Assembly: GCA_964652155.1 (NCBI GenBank)
Contig: CAZZBK010000015.1
Span: 1 to 64,000, forward strand
From: CAZZBK01 sp964652155
Lineage (GTDB): Bacteria > Planctomycetota > Planctomycetia > Pirellulales > PNKZ01
Reading direction: 5' to 3'
Length of the DNA: 64,000 nucleotides
Shown: piece by piece, positions 26,786 to 36,017 of the stretch
Position numbering within the stretch: the first letter of the stretch is position 1
Layout: every line of letters starts with the position of its first letter
Notes under the pieces: model-generated
Database searches by the model: none
What the model saw: the letters and a program-made list of their open reading frames with translations, nothing else
Told to the model about the DNA's origin: nothing
Position numbers and translations under genes: made by a program

Positions 26786-28204
26786 CTAATCCCAGCCAAA
26801 CACCGGGCTATTCGGCGGTCCTGCCGACATGCTCGTAAATGTCGAATTGCCCGTGCAGCCCGTGAGCGTCGTATCCTTGCCGGGGTGCGGGTGAATATAC
26901 CACGGCGCACTAAAGCCGCCTGACGTTCCCGGAACCGGGGTCGATAGCGTCGTGCTGATCGTGGTTGTCCCGCCCGAAGCGTCGATGTCCGTCACCTGGA
27001 AGCTGATGCCGCTATAGTTCCCAGATCCATCCAGAAGCACGCACCAGCCATCAGGAACAGCCCATCGCTCAGGCCCTCCGGAGATAGTCAGCGCACCGTC
27101 GCCGGGCTGTCCGTAGTCCGCAAGGGCAAAGCGGTAGGATGTGTCGTAGCTCACGGCGGCGGCATCGCAGTCGATCAGCGTCGTGTTGCCAAGAACCACG
27201 CCGTAGCCCTTCACGCCGAACCAGAATGTCGGCGTAGTGAGGTTCCGTATCACACTGTCGCCGCCGGCCACGCCGCGCCAGTATTGGCCCGACGCTGTGG
27301 TCGCGGTGTCAACTGTAAGCCGGTTGATTGCCACACTTTGGAAAGCGATGGCATGGAAGTCGCAATCGTAGATTTCCAAATGATCGACCAGCTTATCGAC
27401 CTCTAGCTCGGTCGTTTCCGTGGTGATCCCTCGTAAGACGCACGAAACATTGACGGTCGGGCACGGGCCGTAGCTCTGAAAGGTCATGTCGGTATATCTG
27501 GCGATCCTCACCTTGCCATAGAACAGGTTGTCCGTGTTCGTGAGGTAGCCGCCCTGCATCTCGACTTCCTGATCCCATGCAGGAAGCAGCGCGTAGACTG
27601 TGGCCGGCCCGCCCATGTAGATTTCAGGGTCGCCGGGATTGTAGTTCGGGAAGGCCGAGCTATAGCTTTTGGTCAACGGCTCCGTGAACGTCAGCGTTCC
27701 CGTGCCGATCGACTGGATTTTCTTGTACTCGAACCTCCACGGGTTGATCGGATAGCCATATCCTTGAACGTCGCCCTCAGTGATTAGCACCCACTGATTG
27801 ACGGAAAAGCGGCTGGTTTCAGCGTCCGTGATCAAATCCACCGTGCTTGAGCCCGCACTGGCGCTCGCTATGTTGGCGTGGTGCGTCCAGTCGTTCGAGA
27901 GGCCGGAATTGGCAAATCCACCCTGTTTGTGCAGCGTGGCGCCATATGCCGAGATAACGAGCCTGTCACCACCGAGCGCTCCCCACGTCACCCCCGATGC
28001 GAAATCGAACTCTTGAGCCGGGATTATCAGCTTTGTCCGACCGGAGACGGCGGCATAGGCCGTGTTGAAGGCGTCCACCGCCGCCGTGTTGTTCGCGTTG
28101 GTCCCGGAGGAGTTGGCGCCGAAATCGTCCACCAAATTCCAGACGCGATCGAACGTGTTGCGCGTGCCGTTGGCGCTGGCGGAAAGGCGAAGGTTGATGC
28201 TCAT
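26786..28204 (-). CDS. Tailspike-like protein with pectate-lyase-type beta helix
   Basis: The 472-residue protein has an N-terminal 16 residues, MSINLRLSASANGTRN, identical to those of the next spike gene upstream. This is followed by VDDFGANSSGTNANNTAAV and a beta-helix-like body with many short strands, which is the pectate-lyase superfamily pattern found in phage tailspikes that bind or cleave surface polysaccharide. No catalytic triad can be assigned by eye. The ATG at 28204 overlaps the stop of the 28201 gene. It is probably a receptor-binding depolymerase or lectin-like spike. Confidence 0.75.
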   Translation of the reverse strand: MSINLRLSASANGTRNTFDRVWNLVDDFGANSSGTNANNTAAVDAFNTAYAAVSGRTKLIIPAQEFDFASGVTWGALGGDRLVISAYGATLHKQGGFANSGLSNDWTHHANIASASAGSSTVDLITDAETSRFSVNQWVLITEGDVQGYGYPINPWRFEYKKIQSIGTGTLTFTEPLTKSYSSAFPNYNPGDPEIYMGGPATVYALLPAWDQEVEMQGGYLTNTDNLFYGKVRIARYTDMTFQSYGPCPTVNVSCVLRGITTETTELEVDKLVDHLEIYDCDFHAIAFQSVAINRLTVDTATTASGQYWRGVAGGDSVIRNLTTPTFWFGVKGYGVVLGNTTLIDCDAAAVSYDTSYRFALADYGQPGDGALTISGGPERWAVPDGWCVLLDGSGNYSGISFQVTDIDASGGTTTISTTLSTPVPGTSGGFSAPWYIHPHPGKDTTLTGCTGNSTFTSMSAGPPNSPVFGWD

Positions 28205-30783
28205 AGCCCGTAATGCGTCCGTATCAGCGCATCAAGGGATGACATCTGAGCACCCGACAACCCCTTGTCGAAGATGATGGTGGCTCCACCCGAATATTGC
28301 GCATGGTTGCCTTGCGCGCTTAGGGCCCCACCACCTTTATTGTAGAGGCCGGCAGCATCGCCCGCCACCATGACATGAATCAGATTTGCATTGCCGATCT
28401 GCCCCGTCAGGTTGTCAGATGGGTTCAAGCTGGCACTTGGTATCACCAGACCCGTTTGTGCCGTGCCGGCCACAGCGTCAGAGTAGGCAAGCAAGTCGGT
28501 GCCGTCGAACACCAACGCGGCTGTATGGAAATCGGTAGCCGATCCTGAAACGCTTCTGGTGGCAATCTTCTGCTGCGAACCATCGTTCAAGGCCGCGCTG
28601 ATCGTACCAGGCGAGCCCGAATCATGGCTGAGATACATCCGTCCCGTTGATTGTCCCGAGGACAGCAGCATGATCTGGCTGGTATGCGCCTTCTGATAAG
28701 CAGCAAAAATCGTGATCTGCGTTTTGCGCCTGACGTTGTTCAGGTAGGCTCTATCGCCTCCGTAGTAGCCCTTGGCGGTGTTGTTCGCGTTGGCCCAGGC
28801 CGGATTGCTGTTGATACCGGTGGCGCTGTAGGTCGTGTCGGTCGTCGTGGTGGTGTAGTCGCCGCCACGGGGAAGCAGCGTCGTCCCCATGTCGAAGATT
28901 TTGGAGATGACGTTACTGCCATCCTTGACGACGCCGAAATCAACCATCGTCGCGAACATGAGATTGCTGGAAAGGCTCTCCGAGACCAACCAGGCGTCAA
29001 AGGTATCCATCCACGTTCGGTTGAGGGTTGCTGCGTCAGCGCCTTCCGCAAGCGCTCGCGTCATGTGGGCATTCACGAGGGCGGAAGAAGACGAGCAATA
29101 GGTGCTGACCACGCGGTTCTGCTGCTCGCCGCCGTTCATGGTGACGAGCTTGTAGTAGTAGACGCCAGTGCCGCCGGGCGTATCCGTCGTGCTGGTTCCG
29201 GTGACGTCGCCGATCAACGTCGTCTGTGAACCTGCCGTGGTGCCGCGATAAAGCCGATAGTTTCGATGTGGGAGACAATCGTACCATGTCAGCGTTACGA
29301 CGCCTGCGGCAGCACTGGCCCGCACCCCAACCGGCGCCGCGCTGGCCGCCGCAGTCGCATCAATGACTTCCGTGTAATAGTCGAGGCCCTGCTGCCAAAG
29401 GCCACCGCCGTTGGCATATGTCGCGTAGGTGGTCACACCCCAAATGGACGAACTGATCGGCCACCCCTTGATCGCGTAATAATGGGCGATCCCGTCTTCG
29501 GTGTAGCCCGACACGGCCTGCAAATAGTTTGGTCCCGGATAAACACCATCATAAGCTGCAGACACCTTCACATGAGACGGACTGTCGATCACATTCATGT
29601 CAGAGTCTACGGGCGCTCGGCCCACCCACTGTGACCCCTCTCGAACGTTGTTGTTTAGCGTATTGAATCTTCCCTGCACCCATTCCGACGCATCAACCGT
29701 GATCGTGTAGGGGCTTGATCCCAGCGCTTCCAGAGCAAGAACACCAAGCCCCGTGCTATTCGCTGACGAGCCGACCTGAGCGCTGGACGGAATGAAGTCG
29801 TTCACGTTGTCCGCTGTGGCGCCCGGTTCCCAGACCAGACCGTCTGTGCTGGTCCACTTTGACCGCGCCCATTGATTGCCGTTTGGCGGATAAAACGACT
29901 GAAGGCCGATAGACTCCCAAACACCCGCGCTCACTCGCTTCACCCGTTGAAAGCTCGCCCACATCCCGAATGTTACAGTGACGTGTGTCGGCTGCGGATC
30001 AGTCCATGTGACGAGATCGGCGGACTTTATCACCCCGTGCTCGTGCTGGATTCCTGACGCCGAGCCTTCGGCATAGAGGTAGAACGGGTATGTCGCGTCG
30101 TCAGGATTGTAGACAAGCTGGGGATCTTGATAAATGCCGTAATTCGTGTGCGTGGTCGTCATCGCCGTAGACGCCACAGTCTGCGACGGGCTCACCACAT
30201 AAGTGCCGGCCTCGCCCGCCATTCCTGTCGACTGAGAAACGATTGACGTGTCCGCCGTGACGCCGGCGCCCGTCAGCTTTGCGTGATTGTCATTGGTAAT
30301 GAGCCCAGCGACCGTACCGGCGGTAAGCGTGGTGCCTGAGATCGACCCGGTGAATGTTGAAGTCGGCGCCGCTGCAGTGACCGCACCAGAATAGAAGCTG
30401 ACAGCTCGATCAGGCAGAACGCCGGGATCATTGCTGAATCCAATGCGGAAATCGAAACTGCCGTTCCAGACGGCCCCGTTGCCGTCTCCGTGGTCCGGCG
30501 TGAAGATCCATGCGTAGCGTCCGCGATCTGCGGCTATTGCTTCTCCGGCGGCTCCGAACTCCAGCAAGTCGTAGGGCCGCATCCCATAGACGCCGTTCGA
30601 GTGGTAGTAATCATCGGTCGAGACTGCAGGGCCTCCCGTTCCGGGAACGTAGTAGTTTGCTGTGTCCTGCCACGCCGCTCCGGTGATACCGAAGACGTTC
30701 TCTTGACGTAGATTGGCACCGCCACCGTGCCCGACGTTGCGCGTGCCATTTGCGGACGCGGATAGCCTGAGATTGATTGACAC
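28201..30783 (-). CDS. Large tailspike: shared N-terminal anchor, propeller-like enzyme region and LamG-like C-terminus
   Basis: The 860-residue protein starts at a GTG at 30783 that overlaps the previous TAG. This start gives the N-terminus MSINLRLSASANGTRN shared with the 26786 product; a GTG five codons upstream would not. Residues of about 60-350 contain a GH43-like propeller pattern (GIYQDPQLVYNPDDATYPFY, VIKSADLVTWTDPQP). About 490-560 is fibronectin-like (PVGVRASAAAGVVTLTWYDC). The last 200 residues resemble a LamG/concanavalin fold (HTAALVFDGTDLLAYSD). Base composition is less GC-rich than that of neighbours, suggesting acquisition. It is probably a polysaccharide-degrading or -binding spike; the enzyme class is unproven. 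Confidence 0.7.
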   Translation of the reverse strand: MSINLRLSASANGTRNVGHGGGANLRQENVFGITGAAWQDTANYYVPGTGGPAVSTDDYYHSNGVYGMRPYDLLEFGAAGEAIAADRGRYAWIFTPDHGDGNGAVWNGSFDFRIGFSNDPGVLPDRAVSFYSGAVTAAAPTSTFTGSISGTTLTAGTVAGLITNDNHAKLTGAGVTADTSIVSQSTGMAGEAGTYVVSPSQTVASTAMTTTHTNYGIYQDPQLVYNPDDATYPFYLYAEGSASGIQHEHGVIKSADLVTWTDPQPTHVTVTFGMWASFQRVKRVSAGVWESIGLQSFYPPNGNQWARSKWTSTDGLVWEPGATADNVNDFIPSSAQVGSSANSTGLGVLALEALGSSPYTITVDASEWVQGRFNTLNNNVREGSQWVGRAPVDSDMNVIDSPSHVKVSAAYDGVYPGPNYLQAVSGYTEDGIAHYYAIKGWPISSSIWGVTTYATYANGGGLWQQGLDYYTEVIDATAAASAAPVGVRASAAAGVVTLTWYDCLPHRNYRLYRGTTAGSQTTLIGDVTGTSTTDTPGGTGVYYYKLVTMNGGEQQNRVVSTYCSSSSALVNAHMTRALAEGADAATLNRTWMDTFDAWLVSESLSSNLMFATMVDFGVVKDGSNVISKIFDMGTTLLPRGGDYTTTTTDTTYSATGINSNPAWANANNTAKGYYGGDRAYLNNVRRKTQITIFAAYQKAHTSQIMLLSSGQSTGRMYLSHDSGSPGTISAALNDGSQQKIATRSVSGSATDFHTAALVFDGTDLLAYSDAVAGTAQTGLVIPSASLNPSDNLTGQIGNANLIHVMVAGDAAGLYNKGGGALSAQGNHAQYSGGATIIFDKGLSGAQMSSLDALIRTHYGL

Positions 30784-31556
30784 TAAGGCGTGCCCCACTT
30801 CGCAACGAAGTATGAATCTAAATTGGCGAGGTCAGTTCCGGTGATTGCCGAAGCGGTTATGATAACTTCGGCATACGTCCCGTTGATGGTGTCGCCGGTC
30901 ACTGCACCGCCGGTAGATAGACGGTTTCCGAGGGCTATGATGGCCGAAGGATTACCGAAGGCACCGGTCTTGGCGGCCGGAGTCCCGGAAGTTCCGTCAA
31001 GATAGGGCGTGCCGTTTGTGCCGTCGAACACCCAGCCGAAAGCATGGGCGCCGTTCGCAGCCCCGGTAATGACGCTTTGATAGGCGCCAGATGCGGTGAA
31101 CAGTCTAATTCTGTTTGAAGTATCGTTCGGATCAACAACAAACGACGCGGCGTTATTCCAGTCGGCAGACTGTCCATTGCCGAGCAGGGAGATCACGCCG
31201 TCGTCTAGGTCCGGGCTGGTTATGTTGCCGACTATGAATACCGATAGGTTAGCAGAGTTTAGCGCCACCGCTCCGCTCTTGAAATAACTCCCTGCAGCCG
31301 ACGTCACAGCAATGCCAGGATAACTGGTGTTGAAGCCTGTTGCGCTATACTGAGGATTATTGGTTCCGGGGAAGTTGTTGCCGTTGCCGCTCTTATCGTT
31401 CCAAGCCGAGACGTCGGCGCCTGAGCGGATCACGCTTCCAGAATCGCTGGCATCCAGCCAGACGGTAAGCCCAGACAGACTAGCGGGAGTCCATGGACCA
31501 GCCGCCGCAACAGGCGGCTTGTACAGCAGCGGACGGCGCGTCGCGATAAAGGCCAT
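30783..31556 (-). CDS. LamG/concanavalin-like virion protein
   Basis: The 257-residue protein has an N-terminal linker (MAFIATRRPLLYKPPVAAAG) followed by a LamG-like domain with the signature LTVWLDASDSGSVIR...WNDKSGNGNNF and ending ANLDSYFVAKWGTP. This type binds carbohydrate and is frequent in virion surface or fibre proteins. The gene is less GC-rich than its neighbours. Its stop overlaps the start of the large spike gene, indicating coupled translation within the receptor-binding block. Confidence 0.7.
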   Translation of the reverse strand: MAFIATRRPLLYKPPVAAAGPWTPASLSGLTVWLDASDSGSVIRSGADVSAWNDKSGNGNNFPGTNNPQYSATGFNTSYPGIAVTSAAGSYFKSGAVALNSANLSVFIVGNITSPDLDDGVISLLGNGQSADWNNAASFVVDPNDTSNRIRLFTASGAYQSVITGAANGAHAFGWVFDGTNGTPYLDGTSGTPAAKTGAFGNPSAIIALGNRLSTGGAVTGDTINGTYAEVIITASAITGTDLANLDSYFVAKWGTP

Positions 31557-31561
31557 GTTCT

Positions 31562-32530
31562 TTAATCCAGCAGCACGCCGATACGCATTTCCAAACCGCT
31601 CGCCGTAAAGGTGGGCGTGCCGGTCGCGTTGAGAACGGCGATGTAGATATCGTCCGTCCCCGATACGGCCTTCACCGGAAGGCCGATGTTCTTGATCGTG
31701 GCAACTTTGGCACCGCTCAGTGTCACGTAGTCGGAAGTCGCGACTGCAATAATGCCTTGAAGGCCAGCGGTCAGGTTGGCATCCGAGATGTTCGGAGCGC
31801 TGTTCTCCGTGCCAAGGCTCGTGGTGGTGCTCATAAAGACGATGTAGAACGCGGCACCCTGGTTGTCCTCGTCGATGATGGTGATCGAGTTGATGACCCC
31901 GGTCCCATCCACCTTCCGAAAGAAGGCGTCGATCTGCTGGGTGTCCGCGATCAGGTCGCCAGAGGCATAGGCAGACGTATCGGTTGACAGCGTGACCGAG
32001 ACGACGGCGGTTTTGCCTCCGACTTCGCCCACATGAGCTTCACCGGCAGGGAGAGCCCCAACGATATCGACCTGCATCTCCGAGCCGCTGATCGCGTTAT
32101 CGATCAGTTGGACTGCGGTCACAGCCGCGTCGAGGGCGGTCTTGTCTTCCGTGGAGAGAACAACCGGCGTAGAGCTTGCTGCCGCAGCCCGCCCGTTGGC
32201 GTTCTGGCCGTCCGGGTGCTGGATAACCGGGAGTGCGAAAGCGCTCGCCGAGACTGCGGCATCCGTGAACGTGATCGCGTTCGTGCCGTCGTTCAGGCCG
32301 ACCTTGCCGATCGTAGCCGACCCAGCCGCCAACACCATGTTGTCGATGATCTGCAGCGCAGTAATCGCGGTGTCCAGCTTCGTCGCCAGCGAGTCCAGCA
32401 CCGCCTTGTCCTCGGTGGACAGCGTGAGCGACTTCGACGCCGCGGCAGCCTGCCGGCCGAAGTCAAGGGTGCGAACCGTTTTGGTGGTTACGCCGTCCGA
32501 TTCGAGGACACTTACGTCTACGTTTGCCAT
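31562..32530 (-). CDS. Structural protein with internal LSTEDK repeat
   Basis: This 322-residue protein contains two related helical repeats, LTLSTEDKAVLDSLATKLDT at about residue 36 and VVLSTEDKTALDAAVTAVQL at about 122, each followed by IDN. A beta-rich C-terminus (about 170-322) shows a strand-rich pattern and ends GLEMRIGVLLD. It resembles phage head-decoration or fibre-connector proteins that sit upstream of receptor-binding genes. No enzyme motif is visible. Confidence 0.6.
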   Translation of the reverse strand: MANVDVSVLESDGVTTKTVRTLDFGRQAAAASKSLTLSTEDKAVLDSLATKLDTAITALQIIDNMVLAAGSATIGKVGLNDGTNAITFTDAAVSASAFALPVIQHPDGQNANGRAAAASSTPVVLSTEDKTALDAAVTAVQLIDNAISGSEMQVDIVGALPAGEAHVGEVGGKTAVVSVTLSTDTSAYASGDLIADTQQIDAFFRKVDGTGVINSITIIDEDNQGAAFYIVFMSTTTSLGTENSAPNISDANLTAGLQGIIAVATSDYVTLSGAKVATIKNIGLPVKAVSGTDDIYIAVLNATGTPTFTASGLEMRIGVLLD

Positions 32531-32531
32531 G

Positions 32532-32942
32532 TTAGAAATCCTCTAGGAGAGCGACATATTGAGAGTTAAGTTCGTCGTTGAACTGCATTTCGGTGGTGCC
32601 GCCACCAACGGCCGTCACGGTAATCAGGAACGCCCGCGAGATCGGGGCATCCACGCCGTTATCTGCTTCGACCGTGATGGACTCGGACCCGACGCTAAGA
32701 GCGCCCGCGACCTCCAGCAGTGTGTCGTCCACACCATCGAGCGCAAACATCCCGCCAGCGTCGTCCGTCAGGCTGTATGTGTAACTGCCCGACCCGTTGA
32801 TGACGGAGAAGGTGCCGACCAGATCGCCGACCGAGGCGTTCTCGCCGATTGTGCTCGATGAGAGCAGGATGCGCGGGACAAGCGTCGTACTTCCGCCGCC
32901 CGCTGTGCTGGGGACACCAAGGCGAACGCCGAGAAATGGCAT
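32532..32942 (-). CDS. Virion protein with cadherin/Ig-like beta sandwich
   Basis: The 136-residue protein has an Ig/cadherin-like repeat pattern, with GENASVGDLVGTFSVINGSG followed by SYTYSLTDDAGGMFALDG and ITVEADNGVDAPISRAFLIT. Such domains are common surface decorations on phage capsids and fibres and bind weakly to carbohydrate. It ends four codons before the 31562 start. Confidence 0.65.
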   Translation of the reverse strand: MPFLGVRLGVPSTAGGGSTTLVPRILLSSSTIGENASVGDLVGTFSVINGSGSYTYSLTDDAGGMFALDGVDDTLLEVAGALSVGSESITVEADNGVDAPISRAFLITVTAVGGGTTEMQFNDELNSQYVALLEDF

Positions 32943-33211
32943 CAGAAACCGGCCACGATCTCGTCGGCGTTGGTGCCCGCCTGATTGATCTGCTGCACCT
33001 GAATCGGGTGCCAGACGCCCGCGGCGAGGCCGACCAGAATGACGGAGGTGGCGTCGCCGACGAAGATCACTTCGAGGTCGCCGGCCACGCCGACGTAGAC
33101 CCCGCGCGTGACGCGCGTCAGCGCGACGTTGCCGCCGGACACATCAACAGCGGCGGCGCTCTTGATGCCTGCCGTGTAGTCGTTGATCGCTTCGCCTGGG
33201 CGAGCAGCCAT
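32942..33211 (-). CDS. Small beta-rich virion protein
   Basis: The 89-residue protein contains TRVTRGVYVGVAGDLEVIFV and AAGVWHPIQVQQINQAGTNA. This pattern is common in small phage head/tail proteins annotated as spike or decoration components beside terminase. The leader AAGGAGACTACACC gives a strong ribosome site. Its stop overlaps the ATG of the Ig-like gene. Confidence 0.6.
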   Translation of the reverse strand: MAARPGEAINDYTAGIKSAAAVDVSGGNVALTRVTRGVYVGVAGDLEVIFVGDATSVILVGLAAGVWHPIQVQQINQAGTNADEIVAGF

Positions 33212-33223
33212 GGTGTAGTCTCC

Positions 33224-35803
33224 TTATGAGTCCGGGTGCGCACGCATCTCGGCATTGGCCGCCTCGAACATGACCGGCTTTGTCGGCTCCATGTCGTAGA
33301 TGCGGCTTACAGCGTCGATGAGGTCATCGTGCGGTGCAAATGGGTGGAATCGCGCTTCCTCGATGAAAACGCGGGTGAGGTCGTACATATCGCCGTCTTC
33401 GTTCCGGCGCTTGAGCGCGGTCACGATTCGGTAGGACTGGTGCGTGGCCTCGCAGTAGCGTTGCTGCTGCGTCAGGCCCTGCATCGGCCGGTAGACGATG
33501 GTGCCGACCGGAGGGTTCTTGTTGGGGTCGCTGACACCAGCGTCCTCCATCAGCTTGAACTTATCGGTCGTCCACACGTCCCAAAGCGCCTGATTGCCGA
33601 GGCCGCCACCGTATTCCGGGTGGTAGACGACGGCCGGCATGTAGAAAGCGCCGCGGTTGAAGTCGGGCTCCAGGCGCTCGATGCGATCCGACTTCGAGTG
33701 CTTGCCTTCACGCGGCGTATTCAGCTCCTCGATTTTGAAGTGGTTACCTTCCACTTCCATCTTGTCCTCGATCACTTCGAGGTCGGTCTGCATGCCGTAC
33801 TGTTCGTAGCCGAACCGCAGGAGCTGCACGCCGGCGTGCGTCTCCCATTTCTTCTTGAGCTGCTTGAGCAGCTCCCAGCGCCGCGAGAGCTTCATGCGGT
33901 GGCAGTAGCCGTCGAGCAGGTACTTGTTGCCCGCGACGTCGATGCCTATCACCGCAATCGCCGTGTTGTCGCTGCGCTTGCTCTTGCCCTTCGACGGATC
34001 GACCAGGATGTAGACGTTCAAGATCGACGGGATCACGTCGTAATGCTTGAACCGGGTCGGGTCGAAGGTCTGCGAATTGCCCGCGATCGGGTTGAGCAGC
34101 ATCTGCGCGTTGACGGTGTTGCGCTGGGCGTTCTTGATTTCCGCCCATCGCTTCTCATCCAGCAGGATCGGCTTGCCCTTGAGGGTGCCGTCCTCGGTCG
34201 CCGGGTAGCGGCGCTCCTTAAGCGCCTTACGCTCGATCAGGATGCCGTAGGTGTCGGCGAAACTGTTCGATGAGCAAAAGCCCTCGATCACGTAATTGCC
34301 GGTCTCGGTCTCCAGCCAGTGCACGTCCTGCAATCCGGCCGGCTCGATCCGTTCGAGGTTGACGCCGTTTGTCGTCAACTGCCCGAACATCGTCGCCTCA
34401 AGCTTCTCGCGACGGACCGGAGCGACCTCGGCGAGGAATCGATACCGTTCTCGCCAGCCACCGTTGATCCCGAACACGCAGCGATCCGACCACTCGGCCT
34501 GATCTGGCGAGTGCCACGATTCGCTGTACTCAAAGCCGAGGTGCTGCAACACCCGCCGCGTTTCCTCGATCAGATTGAGGTTGTGCGTCGTTTGCGTGAT
34601 GCAAACCATTCCGCTCGGGTGGTTCTTATTCTTCTTGATGGTGCCCTCACCATCGAAGAATCCAGCCAGCCAAGCCGCCTCGCGTTCGTTGGATCGCTCG
34701 ATCGGAACCATCAACTCTCGCAGCGCCGAAAGCTTGCCGGGCGACCGATTTGTCTTCGGCTTGCGATCCTTCCGCTTCCCGACCGGGAGGCCCAGCGGGG
34801 CGTACTCAGGGCCGCCGCCGTGCGCGCCGCGCCACCACCGATGGTCGTCGGTGCATGTCACCGAACGGCCAGTCTCCAGCGTGTAGCGATTGACCGGCTG
34901 CTGGAAGTGGATGCCGCGATCGACCACCTTCGACCGCCGGAGCCAGCGCTTGCCATCCTTCAGTTCCCAGCCGATGACGGTATCGCCGATGCGAACGTCC
35001 TCGATGCGCTTCTGCGACCAGTCGCCCATCGTGATACGACTGGAACCGACGCTGCAATACCGCGTGCCCTGGTGCCATTTCCGCGTCCCGGAGAGCTGGC
35101 CGAGGTTGTCGGACAGTTCCCACGCCAGCGTGACCTTGAGGATGATCTCGGGGTTGCCGATCATCGTCTCGTCCACGAGGTCATCGTAGTTGAGCAGGCC
35201 GTAGTGCTTGCCGGTGCGCATGCCGTCGATCAGGCCGAACGCCTCGATGGTGGCTTCCTTCGGGTTGCCCTTGCGCTTGACCTTGAGGCCCTTTTCCCGC
35301 GACCACTGCGGCGCTTCCTTGCGCGGCTCCTCCCAGAACACGTCGGAGTGAATCCGCTTCAGATCCTCGTTGCGCTCCATCTCCTCCTGCAACTGGATCA
35401 GGAAGGGCAGCGCGACCTTGTTCGTGCCCGAGATGATCGCGATCGTGATCTCGGGATCGCGAATGATCTCCTGCAAGCAGCCGGCGAAGGTGCAGATCGT
35501 CGACTTGTAATGATACCGGGCCCACAGATCGAGGTGACCGTCGGGCGACTTCTCCACCTCGCGGCACCGCTCGAACAGCCATGGGTGCCAAGCGTCCTGC
35601 CGCTTGCAGGTGATCGTCAGCAGGTAATAGCGGTCGTTCGCATTCAGCAGCGCCCGGCCCTTGTCGTCGATCGACTGTTCGATAGCGGCGTAGAACCGCA
35701 TCGTGCCGTAGAAGTCGAGGTACGGCAGCTCCTTGATGATGAATTCCGCAAGGGCCTCGTTATCCTTGGTGAGATAACGGGTGCCTTTAAGCTCGCGGGC
35801 CAT
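33224..35803 (-). CDS. terL: Large terminase subunit precursor containing an intein
   Basis: The 859-residue precursor is interrupted by a 264-residue intein (residues 250-513); excision leaves a 595-residue enzyme. The N-terminal ATPase has a Walker A-like ARYHYKST (about 94-101), Walker B LLNYDDLVDE (about 203-212) and coupling motif GTRY (246-249), after which the intein is inserted. The C-terminal nuclease shows ILVDPSKGKSKRSDNTAIAV near 597 and HDDLIDAVSRIYDME near 825. It packages and cuts DNA at the portal. It overlaps the 35787 small gene by 17 bases and is followed by the 32942 gene after 12 bases. Splicing must occur for packaging. Confidence 0.92.
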   Translation of the reverse strand: MARELKGTRYLTKDNEALAEFIIKELPYLDFYGTMRFYAAIEQSIDDKGRALLNANDRYYLLTITCKRQDAWHPWLFERCREVEKSPDGHLDLWARYHYKSTICTFAGCLQEIIRDPEITIAIISGTNKVALPFLIQLQEEMERNEDLKRIHSDVFWEEPRKEAPQWSREKGLKVKRKGNPKEATIEAFGLIDGMRTGKHYGLLNYDDLVDETMIGNPEIILKVTLAWELSDNLGQLSGTRKWHQGTRYCSVGSSRITMGDWSQKRIEDVRIGDTVIGWELKDGKRWLRRSKVVDRGIHFQQPVNRYTLETGRSVTCTDDHRWWRGAHGGGPEYAPLGLPVGKRKDRKPKTNRSPGKLSALRELMVPIERSNEREAAWLAGFFDGEGTIKKNKNHPSGMVCITQTTHNLNLIEETRRVLQHLGFEYSESWHSPDQAEWSDRCVFGINGGWRERYRFLAEVAPVRREKLEATMFGQLTTNGVNLERIEPAGLQDVHWLETETGNYVIEGFCSSNSFADTYGILIERKALKERRYPATEDGTLKGKPILLDEKRWAEIKNAQRNTVNAQMLLNPIAGNSQTFDPTRFKHYDVIPSILNVYILVDPSKGKSKRSDNTAIAVIGIDVAGNKYLLDGYCHRMKLSRRWELLKQLKKKWETHAGVQLLRFGYEQYGMQTDLEVIEDKMEVEGNHFKIEELNTPREGKHSKSDRIERLEPDFNRGAFYMPAVVYHPEYGGGLGNQALWDVWTTDKFKLMEDAGVSDPNKNPPVGTIVYRPMQGLTQQQRYCEATHQSYRIVTALKRRNEDGDMYDLTRVFIEEARFHPFAPHDDLIDAVSRIYDMEPTKPVMFEAANAEMRAHPDS
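34265..35056 (-). mobile_element. Intein in the large terminase with LAGLIDADG endonuclease
   Basis: The element is 264 residues. Block A begins Cys1 (CSVGSSRITMGDWSQKRI), followed by IEDVRIGDTVIGW. Block B is SVTCTDDHRWW. A LAGLIDADG endonuclease motif, AAWLAGFFDGEGTIKK, lies near residue 375 of the precursor. Block F is ETGNYVIEGF and the end is CSSN, followed by Ser+1 of the C-extein (SFADTYG). The usual penultimate His is replaced by Ser, which is known in some inteins but can slow splicing. It sits in the conserved GTRY/S coupling motif of the ATPase. Confidence 0.9.
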
Positions 35804-36017
35804 CGTCGAGGAACAGCTTGAGCACCGCCAGCTTGAACTGGCCGCACCAGCCTTTCAGCGCCATCGAGGGGCGATGCCATTGCAGCATCGCCTTGCCTTC
35901 GACCACGGTAACCAGCGGCGTCGGCGGGATCAGCGTGCAGACGGCATAGCGGTTGCCGTCCGGATCGCGCGCCCCGAGGGCGTGGCGGCAGAACTCACAG
36001 CGCCGGATCTGCATCAC
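35787..36017 (-). CDS. Small Cys-containing protein between terminase genes
   Basis: The 76-residue protein begins MMQIRRCEFCRHALGARDPD and contains four Cys residues (CEFC, VCTLIP, GWCGQF), suggesting a possible zinc site. Its start overlaps the small terminase stop by four bases, and its stop overlaps the terL start. A small extra gene between the two terminase genes occurs in several podoviruses. The function is unknown. Confidence 0.6.
   Translation of the reverse strand: MMQIRRCEFCRHALGARDPDGNRYAVCTLIPPTPLVTVVEGKAMLQWHRPSMALKGWCGQFKLAVLKLFLDDGPRA

Noticed and set aside
34319..35821. Plus-strand 500-codon frame
   Set aside because: Antisense to the large terminase and its intein, both of which have recognised motifs.
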